DNA of 64,000 bases from Streptomyces sp. L-9-10 (GTDB lineage Bacteria; Actinomycetota; Actinomycetes; Streptomycetales; Streptomycetaceae): positions 327,488 through 391,487 of the forward strand of contig NZ_PHRF01000162.1 in NCBI RefSeq assembly GCF_004151105.1, given 5' to 3'. The notes under the pieces were generated by a model. The model was not told where the DNA came from. It worked only from the letters and a program-made list of their open reading frames with translations, and searched no databases. Below, piece after piece: positions 17,294 to 25,311 of this stretch (position 1 is its first letter; each line of letters starts with the position of its first letter). Made by a program: the position numbers and the translations under genes.

Positions 17294-18736
17294 GTGCGTT
17301 TTCTCAATGACCTGCAGCCGCCGTACGACCTCACATACGACGACGTGTTCATGGTGCCGAGCCGTTCGGCCGTGGGTTCCCGCCAAGCGGTGGACCTCTC
17401 CGCCCCGGACGGCACCGGCACCACCATTCCCCTCGTCGTGGCGAACATGACCGCGATCGCGGGCCGCAGGATGGCCGAGACCGTCGCCCGGCGCGGTGGT
17501 CTCGTCGTCATCCCGCAGGACATCCCGATCGAGGTCGTCACCGACGTCATCTCATGGGTCAAGACGCGCCATCTCGTACTCGACACCCCGATCGTGCTCG
17601 CCCCCCTCCAGACGGTGGGCGACGCTTTGTCCCTGCTGCCCAAGAGGGCGCACGGCGCGGGGGTCGTGGTCGACGGCGAGGGCCGGCCCGTCGGTGTCGT
17701 CACCGACCACGACCTGACCGGAGTCGACCGCTTCACCCAGCTGTCCGAGGTGATGTCGAAGGACCTGCTGCTGATCTCCGCGGACATGGACCCCCGCGAG
17801 GCGTTCAACACCCTCGACAACGCCAATCGCAAGATCGCCCCCGCCATCGACGCCGAGGGCAGGCTGGCCGGTGTCCTCACCCGCAAGGGCGCTCTGCGCG
17901 CGACCCTCTACACGCCCGCGACCGACGCCCAGGGCAAGCTGCGGATAGCCGCCGCGGTCGGCGTCAACGGCGATGTCGCGGGCAAGGCGAAGCAGTTGCT
18001 CGACGCGGGTGTCGACACGCTTGTCGTCGATACGGCGCACGGCCACCAGGAGTCCATGCTCGCCGCCATCAAGGCCGTCCGCGCGCTCGATCCGAAGGTG
18101 CCGGTCGTCGCCGGCAATATCGTCGCCGCCGAGGGCGTACGGGATCTGATCGAGGCCGGCGCGGACATCATCAAGGTCGGTGTCGGGCCGGGCGCCATGT
18201 GCACCACCCGCATGATGACCGGTGTGGGCCGGCCCCAGTTCTCCGCCGTCATGGAGTGCGCGGCGGAGGCGAAGAAGTTCGGCAAGCACGTCTGGGCCGA
18301 CGGCGGGGTCAGGCACCCGCGCGATGTCGCCATGGCGCTCGCCGCCGGCGCCTCGAACGTCATGATCGGTTCCTGGTTCGCCGGTACGTACGAGTCCCCG
18401 GGCGACCTTCAGCAGGCCGCCGACGGACGGCTCTACAAGGAGTCCTTCGGCATGGCCTCCGCCCGCGCCGTACGCAACCGTACGAGCGAGGAGTCGGCGT
18501 ACGACCGGGCGCGCAAGGCGCTGTTCGAGGAGGGCATCTCCACCTCGCGGATGTTCCTCGACCCGTCCCGGCCCGGGGTGGAGGACCTGATCGACTCGAT
18601 CATCGCGGGGGTGCGCTCCTCGTGCACCTACGCCGGCGCGGACTCGCTGGAGGAGTTCGCGCGGAAGGCGATCGTCGGCGTCCAGAGCGCCGCCGGTTAC
18701 GCCGAGGGCAAGCCGCTGCACGCCAGCTGGAGCTAG
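17294..18736 (+). CDS. guaB1: GuaB1-family IMP dehydrogenase-related protein (probable GMP reductase)
   Basis: The 480-residue protein has the IMPDH/GMPR TIM barrel with an inserted CBS pair (about residues 95-210) and the catalytic cysteine loop GVGPGAMCTTRMMTGVGRPQ. It is not the main IMP dehydrogenase: GuaB2-type proteins read GIGPGSICTTR and have a longer flap. Mycobacterial GuaB1 has been shown, as I recall, to be a GMP reductase with CBS domains, converting GMP to IMP with NADPH, so that is the best functional guess. The GTG at 17294 gives the expected start RFLNDLQPPYDLTYDDV; another in-frame GTG lies 60 bases upstream. The guaB1 label is by family. Confidence 0.88.
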   Translation: MRFLNDLQPPYDLTYDDVFMVPSRSAVGSRQAVDLSAPDGTGTTIPLVVANMTAIAGRRMAETVARRGGLVVIPQDIPIEVVTDVISWVKTRHLVLDTPIVLAPLQTVGDALSLLPKRAHGAGVVVDGEGRPVGVVTDHDLTGVDRFTQLSEVMSKDLLLISADMDPREAFNTLDNANRKIAPAIDAEGRLAGVLTRKGALRATLYTPATDAQGKLRIAAAVGVNGDVAGKAKQLLDAGVDTLVVDTAHGHQESMLAAIKAVRALDPKVPVVAGNIVAAEGVRDLIEAGADIIKVGVGPGAMCTTRMMTGVGRPQFSAVMECAAEAKKFGKHVWADGGVRHPRDVAMALAAGASNVMIGSWFAGTYESPGDLQQAADGRLYKESFGMASARAVRNRTSEESAYDRARKALFEEGISTSRMFLDPSRPGVEDLIDSIIAGVRSSCTYAGADSLEEFARKAIVGVQSAAGYAEGKPLHASWS

Positions 18737-18948
18737 ACGGGACTCCGGACGGGACTCCGGGCTTACTCGTCCAGGCCCTGTCCGGTCGGCTCACCGTCCG
18801 GCCGTCCGCTCACCGTCCGGCCGTCGCCCCGCGCGGCGGCCGGACGCGGTATGACGACCAGATCTATTTATCCGGCATCCGGTACGCATGAGTGTGCTGG
18901 GAGCGGGTACACGCGCTGTGCACTGACCACGGAGCAGGGGAGGACAAA

Positions 18949-19824
18949 GTGTCCACGGTGAGCACGGTCCCGACCGAAAGCACGCAATACGGAACCCAGC
19001 AGCGCGCGGAGGCGGCGGAGCTGGAACTTCCCTACGTGGAGTGCCCGGCGGAAGTGGCGCCCAAGGACGCACGGGAAATCTCGAAGCTCTTCTTCGCCCG
19101 GCTGGTGGAGCTGGAAGAAGGCACCCACGAATTCCAGTACGTACGCAACACCCTGATCGAGCTGAATCTGGCGCTGGTCCGCTACGCGGCCACCCGGTTC
19201 CGTAACCGCGCGGACCAGATGGAGGACATCGTCCAGGTCGGCACCATCGGCCTGATCAAGGCGATCGACCGCTTCGAGCTCAGCCGTGAGGTGGAGTTCG
19301 CGACCTTCGCCGTGCCGTACATCGTCGGCGAGATCAAGCGGTTCTTCCGTGACACCAGTTGGGCCGTGCACGTGCCGCGCCGCCTCCAGGAGCTGCGCAT
19401 CGATCTGGCCAAGGCGACGGACGAGCTGTCCCAGCGGCTCGACCGCGCGCCCACCACCCCCGAACTGGCCGAGCATCTCGGCCTGGACGAGGAAGAGGTC
19501 ATCGAGGGCGTCGTCGCGAGCAACGGCTATACGGCCGGTTCGATCGACATGCCGACGGACGACGCGTCGGGCTCCCCGGCTCCGCTCTCGGACCGGATCG
19601 GCGCACCCGACGCCGGGATGGAGACGGCCGAGAACGTCCAGGCGCTCAAGCCGCTCATCGAGGAGCTCGACGAGCGGGAGCGGCGCATCCTGCGCATGCG
19701 CTTCGGCGACGAGATGACCCAGTCGGAGATCGGCGCCGAACTGGGCGTCTCCCAGATGCATGTGTCCCGGCTGCTGTCGCGGATCACCGGGCGGCTGAGG
19801 GCGGGGCTGCTGGCGGTGGAGTGA
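18949..19824 (+). CDS. SigB/SigF-type RNA polymerase sigma factor
   Basis: The 291-residue product is a group 3 sigma factor of the SigB/F/G type. Region 2 is at about 70-140 (LIELNLALVRYAATRF, DQMEDIVQVGTIGLIKAIDRFE), region 3 includes VHVPRRLQELRIDL, and region 4 ends the protein with MTQSEIGAELGVSQMHVSRLL. Such factors direct stress or developmental genes and are held inactive by RsbW-type kinases. I chose the GTG at 18949, which has GGGGAGGAC upstream. A convergent gene 135 bases away encodes an RsbW-like ATPase and could be a partner. I cannot say which of the many Streptomyces SigB paralogues this is. Confidence 0.9.
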   Translation: MSTVSTVPTESTQYGTQQRAEAAELELPYVECPAEVAPKDAREISKLFFARLVELEEGTHEFQYVRNTLIELNLALVRYAATRFRNRADQMEDIVQVGTIGLIKAIDRFELSREVEFATFAVPYIVGEIKRFFRDTSWAVHVPRRLQELRIDLAKATDELSQRLDRAPTTPELAEHLGLDEEEVIEGVVASNGYTAGSIDMPTDDASGSPAPLSDRIGAPDAGMETAENVQALKPLIEELDERERRILRMRFGDEMTQSEIGAELGVSQMHVSRLLSRITGRLRAGLLAVE

Positions 19825-19841
19825 GTCGGTCGCGCGTAGAC

Positions 19842-19888
19842 GACATACGAGGGGGCGCTCCGCGGCTGGGGAGCGCCCCCTCGTACGT
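19842..19888. terminator. Bidirectional terminator between sigma factor and RsbW-like gene
   Basis: Near-perfect 20-base arms at 19842-19861 and 19869-19888 (one mismatch) surround a 7-base loop. The hairpin lies between two convergent genes. Confidence 0.85.
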
Positions 19889-19943
19889 CCGCCGCCGTTT
19901 CGTACGTCCGCCGCCGTCGGCACCCTCGTACGTCCGCCGCTGT
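19881..19943. repeat. Three copies of an 18-base repeat
   Basis: TCGTACGTCCGCCGCCGT occurs at 19881-19898 and 19900-19917, and with one change at 19926-19943. The first copy is the right arm of the terminator and the others continue toward the RsbW-like gene. It looks like local duplication. Confidence 0.7.
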
Positions 19944-19959
19944 CGGCTGTCGTGCCCGG

Positions 19960-20367
19960 TCAGACCGGGGTGGGGGCGGGTGCGGAGACCTCCGGCCGCC
20001 GCCAGACCGCCTGGACACGCTTGCCGCCCGGCAGCGGCCGGACCTCGACATGGCCCGCGAGCCTCAGCACCATGTGCCAGCCGAACCCGCCGCCCCCGGA
20101 GAAGTCGGGCGCGCGGGCGACCGGCGGCTCAGGACTGGAGTCGTCCATCTCCACCGTCAACGTCTCGCCCTCCGCGGTGAGATGGAGCCGCCACCACCCC
20201 GGGGTGTGCCGGACGGCGTTCGTGACGAGTTCCGAGACGACGAGCAGCACCGCGTCCGGATCGGCCCACGGACAGTGCTGCTGGAGGAATGCGGCGGCGG
20301 CCCCGCGGGCCGCCGCGCTGTCCCGGTACGGCGAGTCCACGACCACCACATGCGGCTCGTTGCTCAT
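19960..20367 (-). CDS. RsbW-like ATP-binding protein (HATPase_c_2)
   Basis: The 135-residue single-domain protein has the GHKL ATPase motifs: the N box VVSELVTNAVRHTP, the G1-like motif MDDSSPEPP, and the G2 region GGGGFGWHMVLRLAG. Proteins of this size and type in Streptomyces act as anti-sigma kinases or related switches. The ATG at 20367 is favoured over the GTG just before it because GAGG would be too close to the latter. It is convergent with the SigB-type gene and may regulate it, but Streptomyces encodes dozens of both, so the pairing is unproven. Confidence 0.85.
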   Translation of the reverse strand: MSNEPHVVVVDSPYRDSAAARGAAAAFLQQHCPWADPDAVLLVVSELVTNAVRHTPGWWRLHLTAEGETLTVEMDDSSPEPPVARAPDFSGGGGFGWHMVLRLAGHVEVRPLPGGKRVQAVWRRPEVSAPAPTPV

Positions 20368-20528
20368 CACTGCCTCGTCTACCCCGTTGTCGGTCTTTCA
20401 CCGGCATCGGCCTCATTGTGATCCCGGCCCGGCGGCCGCACATCACCGGGTCCCCGCGGACCGTGTTCTACTTCGGTGACGGCCCTCCGCCGCACCTCCG
20501 GCCACCGCAGAGAAGTGAACCACCAGCC

Positions 20529-21002
20529 GTGCGACTCAACGATCTCGACGAACGCATCGTCCATGCCCTCGCCGCGGACGCCCGCCGCTCCTACGCCGAT
20601 ATCGGCTCCCTCGTCGGCCTGTCCGCGCCCGCGGTGAAGCGGCGCGTCGACCGGCTGCGCGCCGAGGGCGCGATCACCGGCTTCACCGTGCGGGTGGACC
20701 CCGCGGCGCTCGGCTGGGAGACCGAGGGGTTCATCGAGATCTACTGCCGTCGCAAGACCTCGCCCGAAGCCATTCAACGGGGCCTGGAACGGCTCCCGGA
20801 GGTGGTGTCCGCCTCCACCGTCACCGGAGAGGCGGACGCGATCGTGCAGGTCTTCGCCGCCGACATGCGCCACTTCGAGCAGGTGCTCGAACGCATCGCG
20901 GGCGAGCCCTATGTGGAGCGTACGAAGTCCGTGCTCGTGCTGTCCCCGCTGCTGAGGCGCTACTCGGGACTCGAACAGACCGGGAGCGGCGCCCACCGCT
21001 GA
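20529..21002 (+). CDS. Lrp/AsnC-family regulator upstream of davAB
   Basis: The 157-residue protein has an AsnC-type helix-turn-helix (LDERIVHALAADARRSYADI, LSAPAVKRRVDRL) and a RAM ligand domain with the usual GEADAIVQV strand. Lrp-type regulators respond to amino acids. It lies on the same strand just upstream of the davA-davB pair, so it is a good candidate to control lysine breakdown. A 14-base tandem repeat array separates them. I chose the GTG at 20529, which gives the family start RLNDLDERI. It ends with LSPLLRRYSGLEQTG. Confidence 0.88.
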   Translation: MRLNDLDERIVHALAADARRSYADIGSLVGLSAPAVKRRVDRLRAEGAITGFTVRVDPAALGWETEGFIEIYCRRKTSPEAIQRGLERLPEVVSASTVTGEADAIVQVFAADMRHFEQVLERIAGEPYVERTKSVLVLSPLLRRYSGLEQTGSGAHR

Positions 21003-21004
21003 GC

Positions 21005-21088
21005 GCGACGGATCAAGTGTGACGAATCAAGTGTGACGAATCGAGCGTGACGAATCGAGTGCGACGGATCGAGCGCAACGAATCGCCG
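21005..21088. repeat. Six tandem 14-base repeats between lrp and davA
   Basis: Six units of 14 bases, consensus GTGACGAATCGAGT, run without gaps from 21005 to 21088. The last unit diverges at its 3' end. They begin 3 bases after the Lrp-type gene and end about 130 bases before davA. Regular repeats in this position could be regulator-binding sites or a slippage product. Confidence 0.85.
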
Positions 21089-21216
21089 AGAGCGCCACGG
21101 CACACGCAATGGATCGATGGTCGGCGCGCAACGGTCGCGTCTTGTCCGCGGCATCGGCCGGACCGTAGCGTCAATGACGTCACCCCCGCGCCCCTTCGCA
21201 CCGCCCGAGGTCAGCC

Positions 21217-22077
21217 ATGCCGCCGCTGCGCACCGCCCTGCTCCAGAGCTCCGGCCGACCCGGTTCGGTCGCCGGGAACCTCAAGGTGCTCGACGAGGCG
21301 GCGGCCCGTGCCGCCGCCGCGGGCGCCGGGCTGCTGGTCTGTCCCGAGATGTTCCTGACCGGCTACGCGCTCGGCGACCAGGTGCCCCGGCTGGCGGAGC
21401 CCGCGGACGGCCCGGGGGCCGTGGCCGTCGCCGAGATCGCCCTACGCCATGGACTCGCGGTGCTGTACGGCTACCCCGAACGCGACGGGGAGCACGGCGG
21501 CGAGCACGGTGGCGAGCGGGACGGCGAGCGCGACCGTGAGCGGATCTACAACGCCGCGCAGCTGATCGGCCCCGATGGCACGCGGCTCGCCAACTACCGC
21601 AAGACCCATCTCTTCGGTGGCTACGAGCGCGCGTGGTTCACCCCGGGGGAGCGGCCCGTCGTCCAGGCCGAGCTGGCCGGGCTGCGGATCGGGATCATGA
21701 TCTGTTACGACGTCGAGTTCCCCGAGAACGTACGGTCGCACGCCCTGGCCGGTACCGATCTGCTGCTGGTGCCCACCGCCCTGATGCATCCGTTCCCGTT
21801 CGTCGCCGAATACGTCGTGCCGGTCCGGGCCTTCGAGAACCAGATGTATGTGGCGTATGCGAACAGGACGGGCCAGGAGGGCGAGTTCGAGTTCGTCGGG
21901 CTGAGCTGTCTCGCCGGCCCCGACGGGACTGTCCGGGCGCGCGCGGGGCGGAGCGAGGAACTGGTGCTCGGAGAGGCGGACGGCGAGCTGCTGACCGCCT
22001 CCCGCGCGGCCAATCCGTATCTGAGGGACCGCCATCCCGGGCTGTACACCTCGCTCGTCCGGGCCGACCACTACTGA
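21217..22077 (+). CDS. davA: Nitrilase-family amidase, probable 5-aminopentanamidase
   Basis: The 286-residue carbon-nitrogen hydrolase has the Glu-Lys-Cys catalytic set: Glu44 in LLVCPEMFLTGY, Lys129 in NYRKTHLFG, and Cys163 in MICYDVEFPEN. From memory these segments match Pseudomonas putida DavA closely, which hydrolyses 5-aminovaleramide to 5-aminovalerate and ammonia. The next gene matches DavB, which makes that amide from lysine, so the pairing supports the call. An Arg/Glu/Gly/His-rich insertion (about residues 90-109, repeats of GGEHGGE) is probably a surface loop made by local duplication. If the substrate were different, indole-3-acetamide would be the main alternative. Confidence 0.82.
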   Translation: MPPLRTALLQSSGRPGSVAGNLKVLDEAAARAAAAGAGLLVCPEMFLTGYALGDQVPRLAEPADGPGAVAVAEIALRHGLAVLYGYPERDGEHGGEHGGERDGERDRERIYNAAQLIGPDGTRLANYRKTHLFGGYERAWFTPGERPVVQAELAGLRIGIMICYDVEFPENVRSHALAGTDLLLVPTALMHPFPFVAEYVVPVRAFENQMYVAYANRTGQEGEFEFVGLSCLAGPDGTVRARAGRSEELVLGEADGELLTASRAANPYLRDRHPGLYTSLVRADHY

Positions 22078-22242
22078 CGACCACTGCTGACGACCGCCGC
22101 TGAGTCGCCCCCACCGAGCCAGCCCCCACCGAGCCAGCCCCCACCGAGCCAAGCCGCGCCGACCCGCGCCGCGCCGCTCCCGCCCGCCCTCGTACCGGCC
22201 GTACCCGCCGCACCAGCCGTACCCGCAAGGAGTCCGTACCCC

Positions 22243-23964
22243 ATGACGTCCACGGTGCCCACCGCCGTCCAGCCCACCGACGCGCAGCCCGCCGCCGTAC
22301 AGCCGCCGATCACCATGGTCGGACCGGACTTCCCCTACGCGTACGACGACTACCTGGCGCACCCCGCCGGGCTCGGCCAGATACCCGCGACCGAGCACGG
22401 TGCCGAGGTCGCCGTCATCGGCGGCGGGCTCTCCGGCCTCGTCGCCGCGTACGAGCTGATGAAGATGGGCCTCAAGCCCGTCGTGTACGAGGCCGACCGG
22501 ATCGGCGGGCGGCTGCGTACGGTCGGCTTCGAGGGCTGCGACCCGGAACTGACCGCCGAGATGGGCGCGATGCGCTTCCCGCCCTCCTCCACCGCGCTGC
22601 GGCACTACATCGATCTGATGGGCCTGGAGACCCGGCCGTTCCCCAATCCGCTGGCGCCGGGCACCCCGTCGACCGTGGTCGATCTCAAGGGCGAGTCCCA
22701 CTACGCGAAGACCGTGGACGATCTGCCGCCGGTCTACCGCGAGGTGATGGAGGCCTGGACCACCTGTCTGGAGGAGGGCGCGGACTTCTCCGACATGAAC
22801 CGCGCCCTGCGCGAGCGCGATGTGCCGCGGATCCGGGAGATCTGGGCGCGGCTGGTCGAGAAGCTCGACGATCAGACCTTCTACGGGTTCCTCTGCGACT
22901 CTCCGGCCTTCAAGTCCTTCCGCCACCGGGAGATCTTCGGCCAGGTCGGCTTCGGCACCGGCGGCTGGGACACCGACTTCCCCAACTCCATCCTGGAGAT
23001 CCTGCGGGTCGTCTACACCGAGGCCGACGACCACCACCACTCCATCGTCGGCGGCAGCCAGCGGTTGCCGCTGCGGCTGTGGGAGGACGAGCCACGGAAG
23101 ATCACGTACTGGCCGGCCGGGACCTCGCTGTCGTCCCTGCACGAGGGCGCGCCGCTGCCGGCCGTGACCCGGCTGCACCGCACCTCGGGCAACCGGATCA
23201 CCGTCACGGACGCCTCCGGCCGGATCCGTACCTACCGCGCCGCCGTCTTCACCGCGCAGTCCTGGCTGCTGCTCTCCAAGATCGCCTGTGACGACTCGCT
23301 CTTCCCGATCGACCACTGGACGGCGATGGAGCGCACCCACTACATGGAGTCGTCCAAGCTGTTCGTGCCGGTCGACCGGCCGTTCTGGCTGGATCCGGCC
23401 GTGGACGACCGGGGCGTGCCGACCGGGCGCGACACGATGTCCATGACGCTCACCGACCGGATGACCAGGGGCACGTATCTGCTGGACAACGGCCCCGACC
23501 GGCCCGCCGTCATCTGCCTCTCGTACACCTGGTGCGACGACAGTCTCAAGTGGCTGCCGCTCTCCGCCGAGGAGCGGATGGAGGTCATGCTGAACTCGCT
23601 GCGCGAGATCTATCCCAAGGTGGACATCCGCAAGCACCTCATCGGCAGCCCCGTGACCGTCTCCTGGGAGAACGAGCCGTACTTCATGGGCGCGTTCAAG
23701 GCCAATCTGCCGGGGCACTACCGCTATCAGCGACGGCTGTTCACCCACTTCATGCAGGACCGGCTGCCCGCCGACAAGCGGGGGATCTTCCTGGCGGGCG
23801 ACGACATCTCGTGGACCGCGGGCTGGGCGGAGGGCGCCGTCCAGACCGCGCTCAACGCGGTGTGGGGCGTGATGAACCACTTCGGGGGTGCCACGGACGC
23901 CACGAACCCGGGGCCCGGTGATCTGTACGACGAACTGGCACCGGTCGAGCTGCCCGAGGACTGA
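22243..23964 (+). CDS. davB: FAD-dependent L-lysine 2-monooxygenase
   Basis: The 573-residue flavoprotein has the FAD dinucleotide-binding motif (EVAVIGGGLSGLVAAYEL) near residue 55, the GGRLRT motif, and the C-terminal FAD clamp GIFLAGDDISWTAGWAEGAV. The N-terminal segment GPDFPYAYDDYLAHPAGLG and many internal blocks match, from memory, Pseudomonas DavB, which oxidises lysine to 5-aminovaleramide with loss of carbon dioxide. Tryptophan or phenylalanine 2-monooxygenases are related alternatives. It follows davA by 165 bases on the same strand and ends at a strong terminator. I did not see davT or davD in the window. Confidence 0.83.
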   Translation: MTSTVPTAVQPTDAQPAAVQPPITMVGPDFPYAYDDYLAHPAGLGQIPATEHGAEVAVIGGGLSGLVAAYELMKMGLKPVVYEADRIGGRLRTVGFEGCDPELTAEMGAMRFPPSSTALRHYIDLMGLETRPFPNPLAPGTPSTVVDLKGESHYAKTVDDLPPVYREVMEAWTTCLEEGADFSDMNRALRERDVPRIREIWARLVEKLDDQTFYGFLCDSPAFKSFRHREIFGQVGFGTGGWDTDFPNSILEILRVVYTEADDHHHSIVGGSQRLPLRLWEDEPRKITYWPAGTSLSSLHEGAPLPAVTRLHRTSGNRITVTDASGRIRTYRAAVFTAQSWLLLSKIACDDSLFPIDHWTAMERTHYMESSKLFVPVDRPFWLDPAVDDRGVPTGRDTMSMTLTDRMTRGTYLLDNGPDRPAVICLSYTWCDDSLKWLPLSAEERMEVMLNSLREIYPKVDIRKHLIGSPVTVSWENEPYFMGAFKANLPGHYRYQRRLFTHFMQDRLPADKRGIFLAGDDISWTAGWAEGAVQTALNAVWGVMNHFGGATDATNPGPGDLYDELAPVELPED

Positions 23965-23968
23965 CGGT

Positions 23969-24006
23969 GACGTGGCCCGCTCCGGGAGGGGGGAGCGGGC
24001 CACGTC
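23969..24006. terminator. Terminator after davB
   Basis: A perfect 15-base stem (GACGTGGCCCGCTCC at 23969-23983, complement at 23992-24006) has an 8-base loop. It starts just after the davB stop and also faces the end of the convergent oxidoreductase gene. Confidence 0.88.
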
Positions 24007-24103
24007 GCCGTCGCCGTCGCAGTCACCGTTGCCGCCGGACGCCGGGCGCGCACGTCTGCGCCGTCCGCGTCGGGGTCTTCGTCAGACGCTCGCGGCGGGT
24101 CCG

Positions 24104-25033
24104 TCAGACGCCCGCGGCGCGCGCCTCCGCGTACACCTCGGCCGCCACGTCGGCCAGCTCAGCCGCGTCACGCGTCGTGCTCTGGAGGTCCAGCATGATC
24201 TCCGGAACCCCCGACTCCGCGTGTGCCGCCAGGTCCTCGACGATCTGCGCCACACTGCCCTGGAAGGGCTGCCGGCCCTCACCCTCGAACGGCTTGGCGC
24301 TGTAGGAGGCGTTGGCACGGGCACAGGCGTCGAGCGGACGCTCCCTGCCACGCTCGGCGGCCAGCTCCCGCACCTGCCGCCACTGCTCGGTCAGCTGCGC
24401 AGCGCCCATGGCCACGGGCACCCAGCCGTCCGCCCGGTCCACCAGCCGCCGGGTGGCGCGCGGGCTGTTCGCGGGCAGAAAGACCGGGATGGGACGGACC
24501 GGCTTGGGGCCGACCTCGGACGGCGCGATGGTGGTCAGCTCGCCCTCGTACGAGACCGGGTCCGGGCCCCAGACGGCCGCGCAGACGTCGAGCACCTCGT
24601 CCAGGACCGCGCCGCGCTTCTCGAACGGGGCGACGGAGGAGGCGGCGTACTCATCGAGCGACCAGCCCGTGCCGAGGCCGGCGATCACCCGGCCGCCGCT
24701 CGCGACATCGAGCGAGGCCAGCGAACGGGCCAGCTGGAACGGTACGTGCAGGGGCGCGACCAGGACGCTCGTGCCGAGCCGGGCCCGCTCGGTGGCGGCG
24801 GCGGCCAGCGTGAGGGTGATCAGCGGGTCGGCGACGCTCCGGTACTGGTCGGGCCAGGGCAGCCCCGGTACGCCGTACAGCCCCTGGGTGGCGGGCTCGG
24901 GGAAGAGGACGCGTTCGAAGACCCAGAGACTCTCGTATCCGGCCTCCTCCGCGGCCCGCGCCACGGCGGGCACATCGCGGCCGAGGCTGTACTGCTTCAT
25001 CTGCGGAAGACCGAGCCCGAGTCTGACCGGCAT
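24104..25033 (-). CDS. LLM-class F420-dependent oxidoreductase
   Basis: The 309-residue protein has the luciferase-like monooxygenase TIM barrel (RLGLGLPQMKQYS, EEAGYESLWVFERV, ARLGTSVLVAP, GRVIAGLGTGWSLDEY) typical of actinobacterial F420-dependent oxidoreductases. The natural substrate is not evident. The ATG at 25033 has GAAGGAG at the right distance; the frame is open upstream but that part is unlike the family. A 14-base palindrome lies 58 bases before the start and may control it. The gene is convergent with davB and divergent from the alginate-lyase-like gene. Confidence 0.87.
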   Translation of the reverse strand: MPVRLGLGLPQMKQYSLGRDVPAVARAAEEAGYESLWVFERVLFPEPATQGLYGVPGLPWPDQYRSVADPLITLTLAAAATERARLGTSVLVAPLHVPFQLARSLASLDVASGGRVIAGLGTGWSLDEYAASSVAPFEKRGAVLDEVLDVCAAVWGPDPVSYEGELTTIAPSEVGPKPVRPIPVFLPANSPRATRRLVDRADGWVPVAMGAAQLTEQWRQVRELAAERGRERPLDACARANASYSAKPFEGEGRQPFQGSVAQIVEDLAAHAESGVPEIMLDLQSTTRDAAELADVAAEVYAEARAAGV

Positions 25034-25090
25034 GTGTGCACTCCTTCGTGCGGACGGTGGAACAGGACAACTACCGTAAGGCACTGCCTT

Positions 25091-25104
25091 GTTGAGCGCT
25101 CAAC
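25091..25104. promoter_or_regulatory. Perfect 14-base palindrome, probable operator of the F420-type oxidoreductase gene
   Basis: GTTGAGCGCTCAAC is a perfect palindrome 58 bases upstream of the oxidoreductase start. Its size suits a TetR- or MarR-type dimer. No regulator of that kind is adjacent, so the binder is unknown. Confidence 0.55.
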
Positions 25105-25311
25105 CTTTGGACCTCCCTACGGTACGGTTCCGGCCGCCCGGGGCGGTGCGCGGCGCGCCGTCGGGCGGGGGAGTGGGGCCTGCTCGGTATCCGGCGCCGG
25201 TCGTCTCCATTTATGAATCGTGCGCAGATCATTGTCAGCGATACCGGTCGCCTCTACGCTCGCACGGCCTCGTTCGTGAATGTCGTTCATGTACATGATT
25301 GGAGTGTCCAA

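Noticed and set aside
21442..24003. 853-residue minus-strand frame antisense to davA-davB
   Set aside because: Long antisense frames are common in GC-rich DNA with biased third positions; both sense genes match known families.
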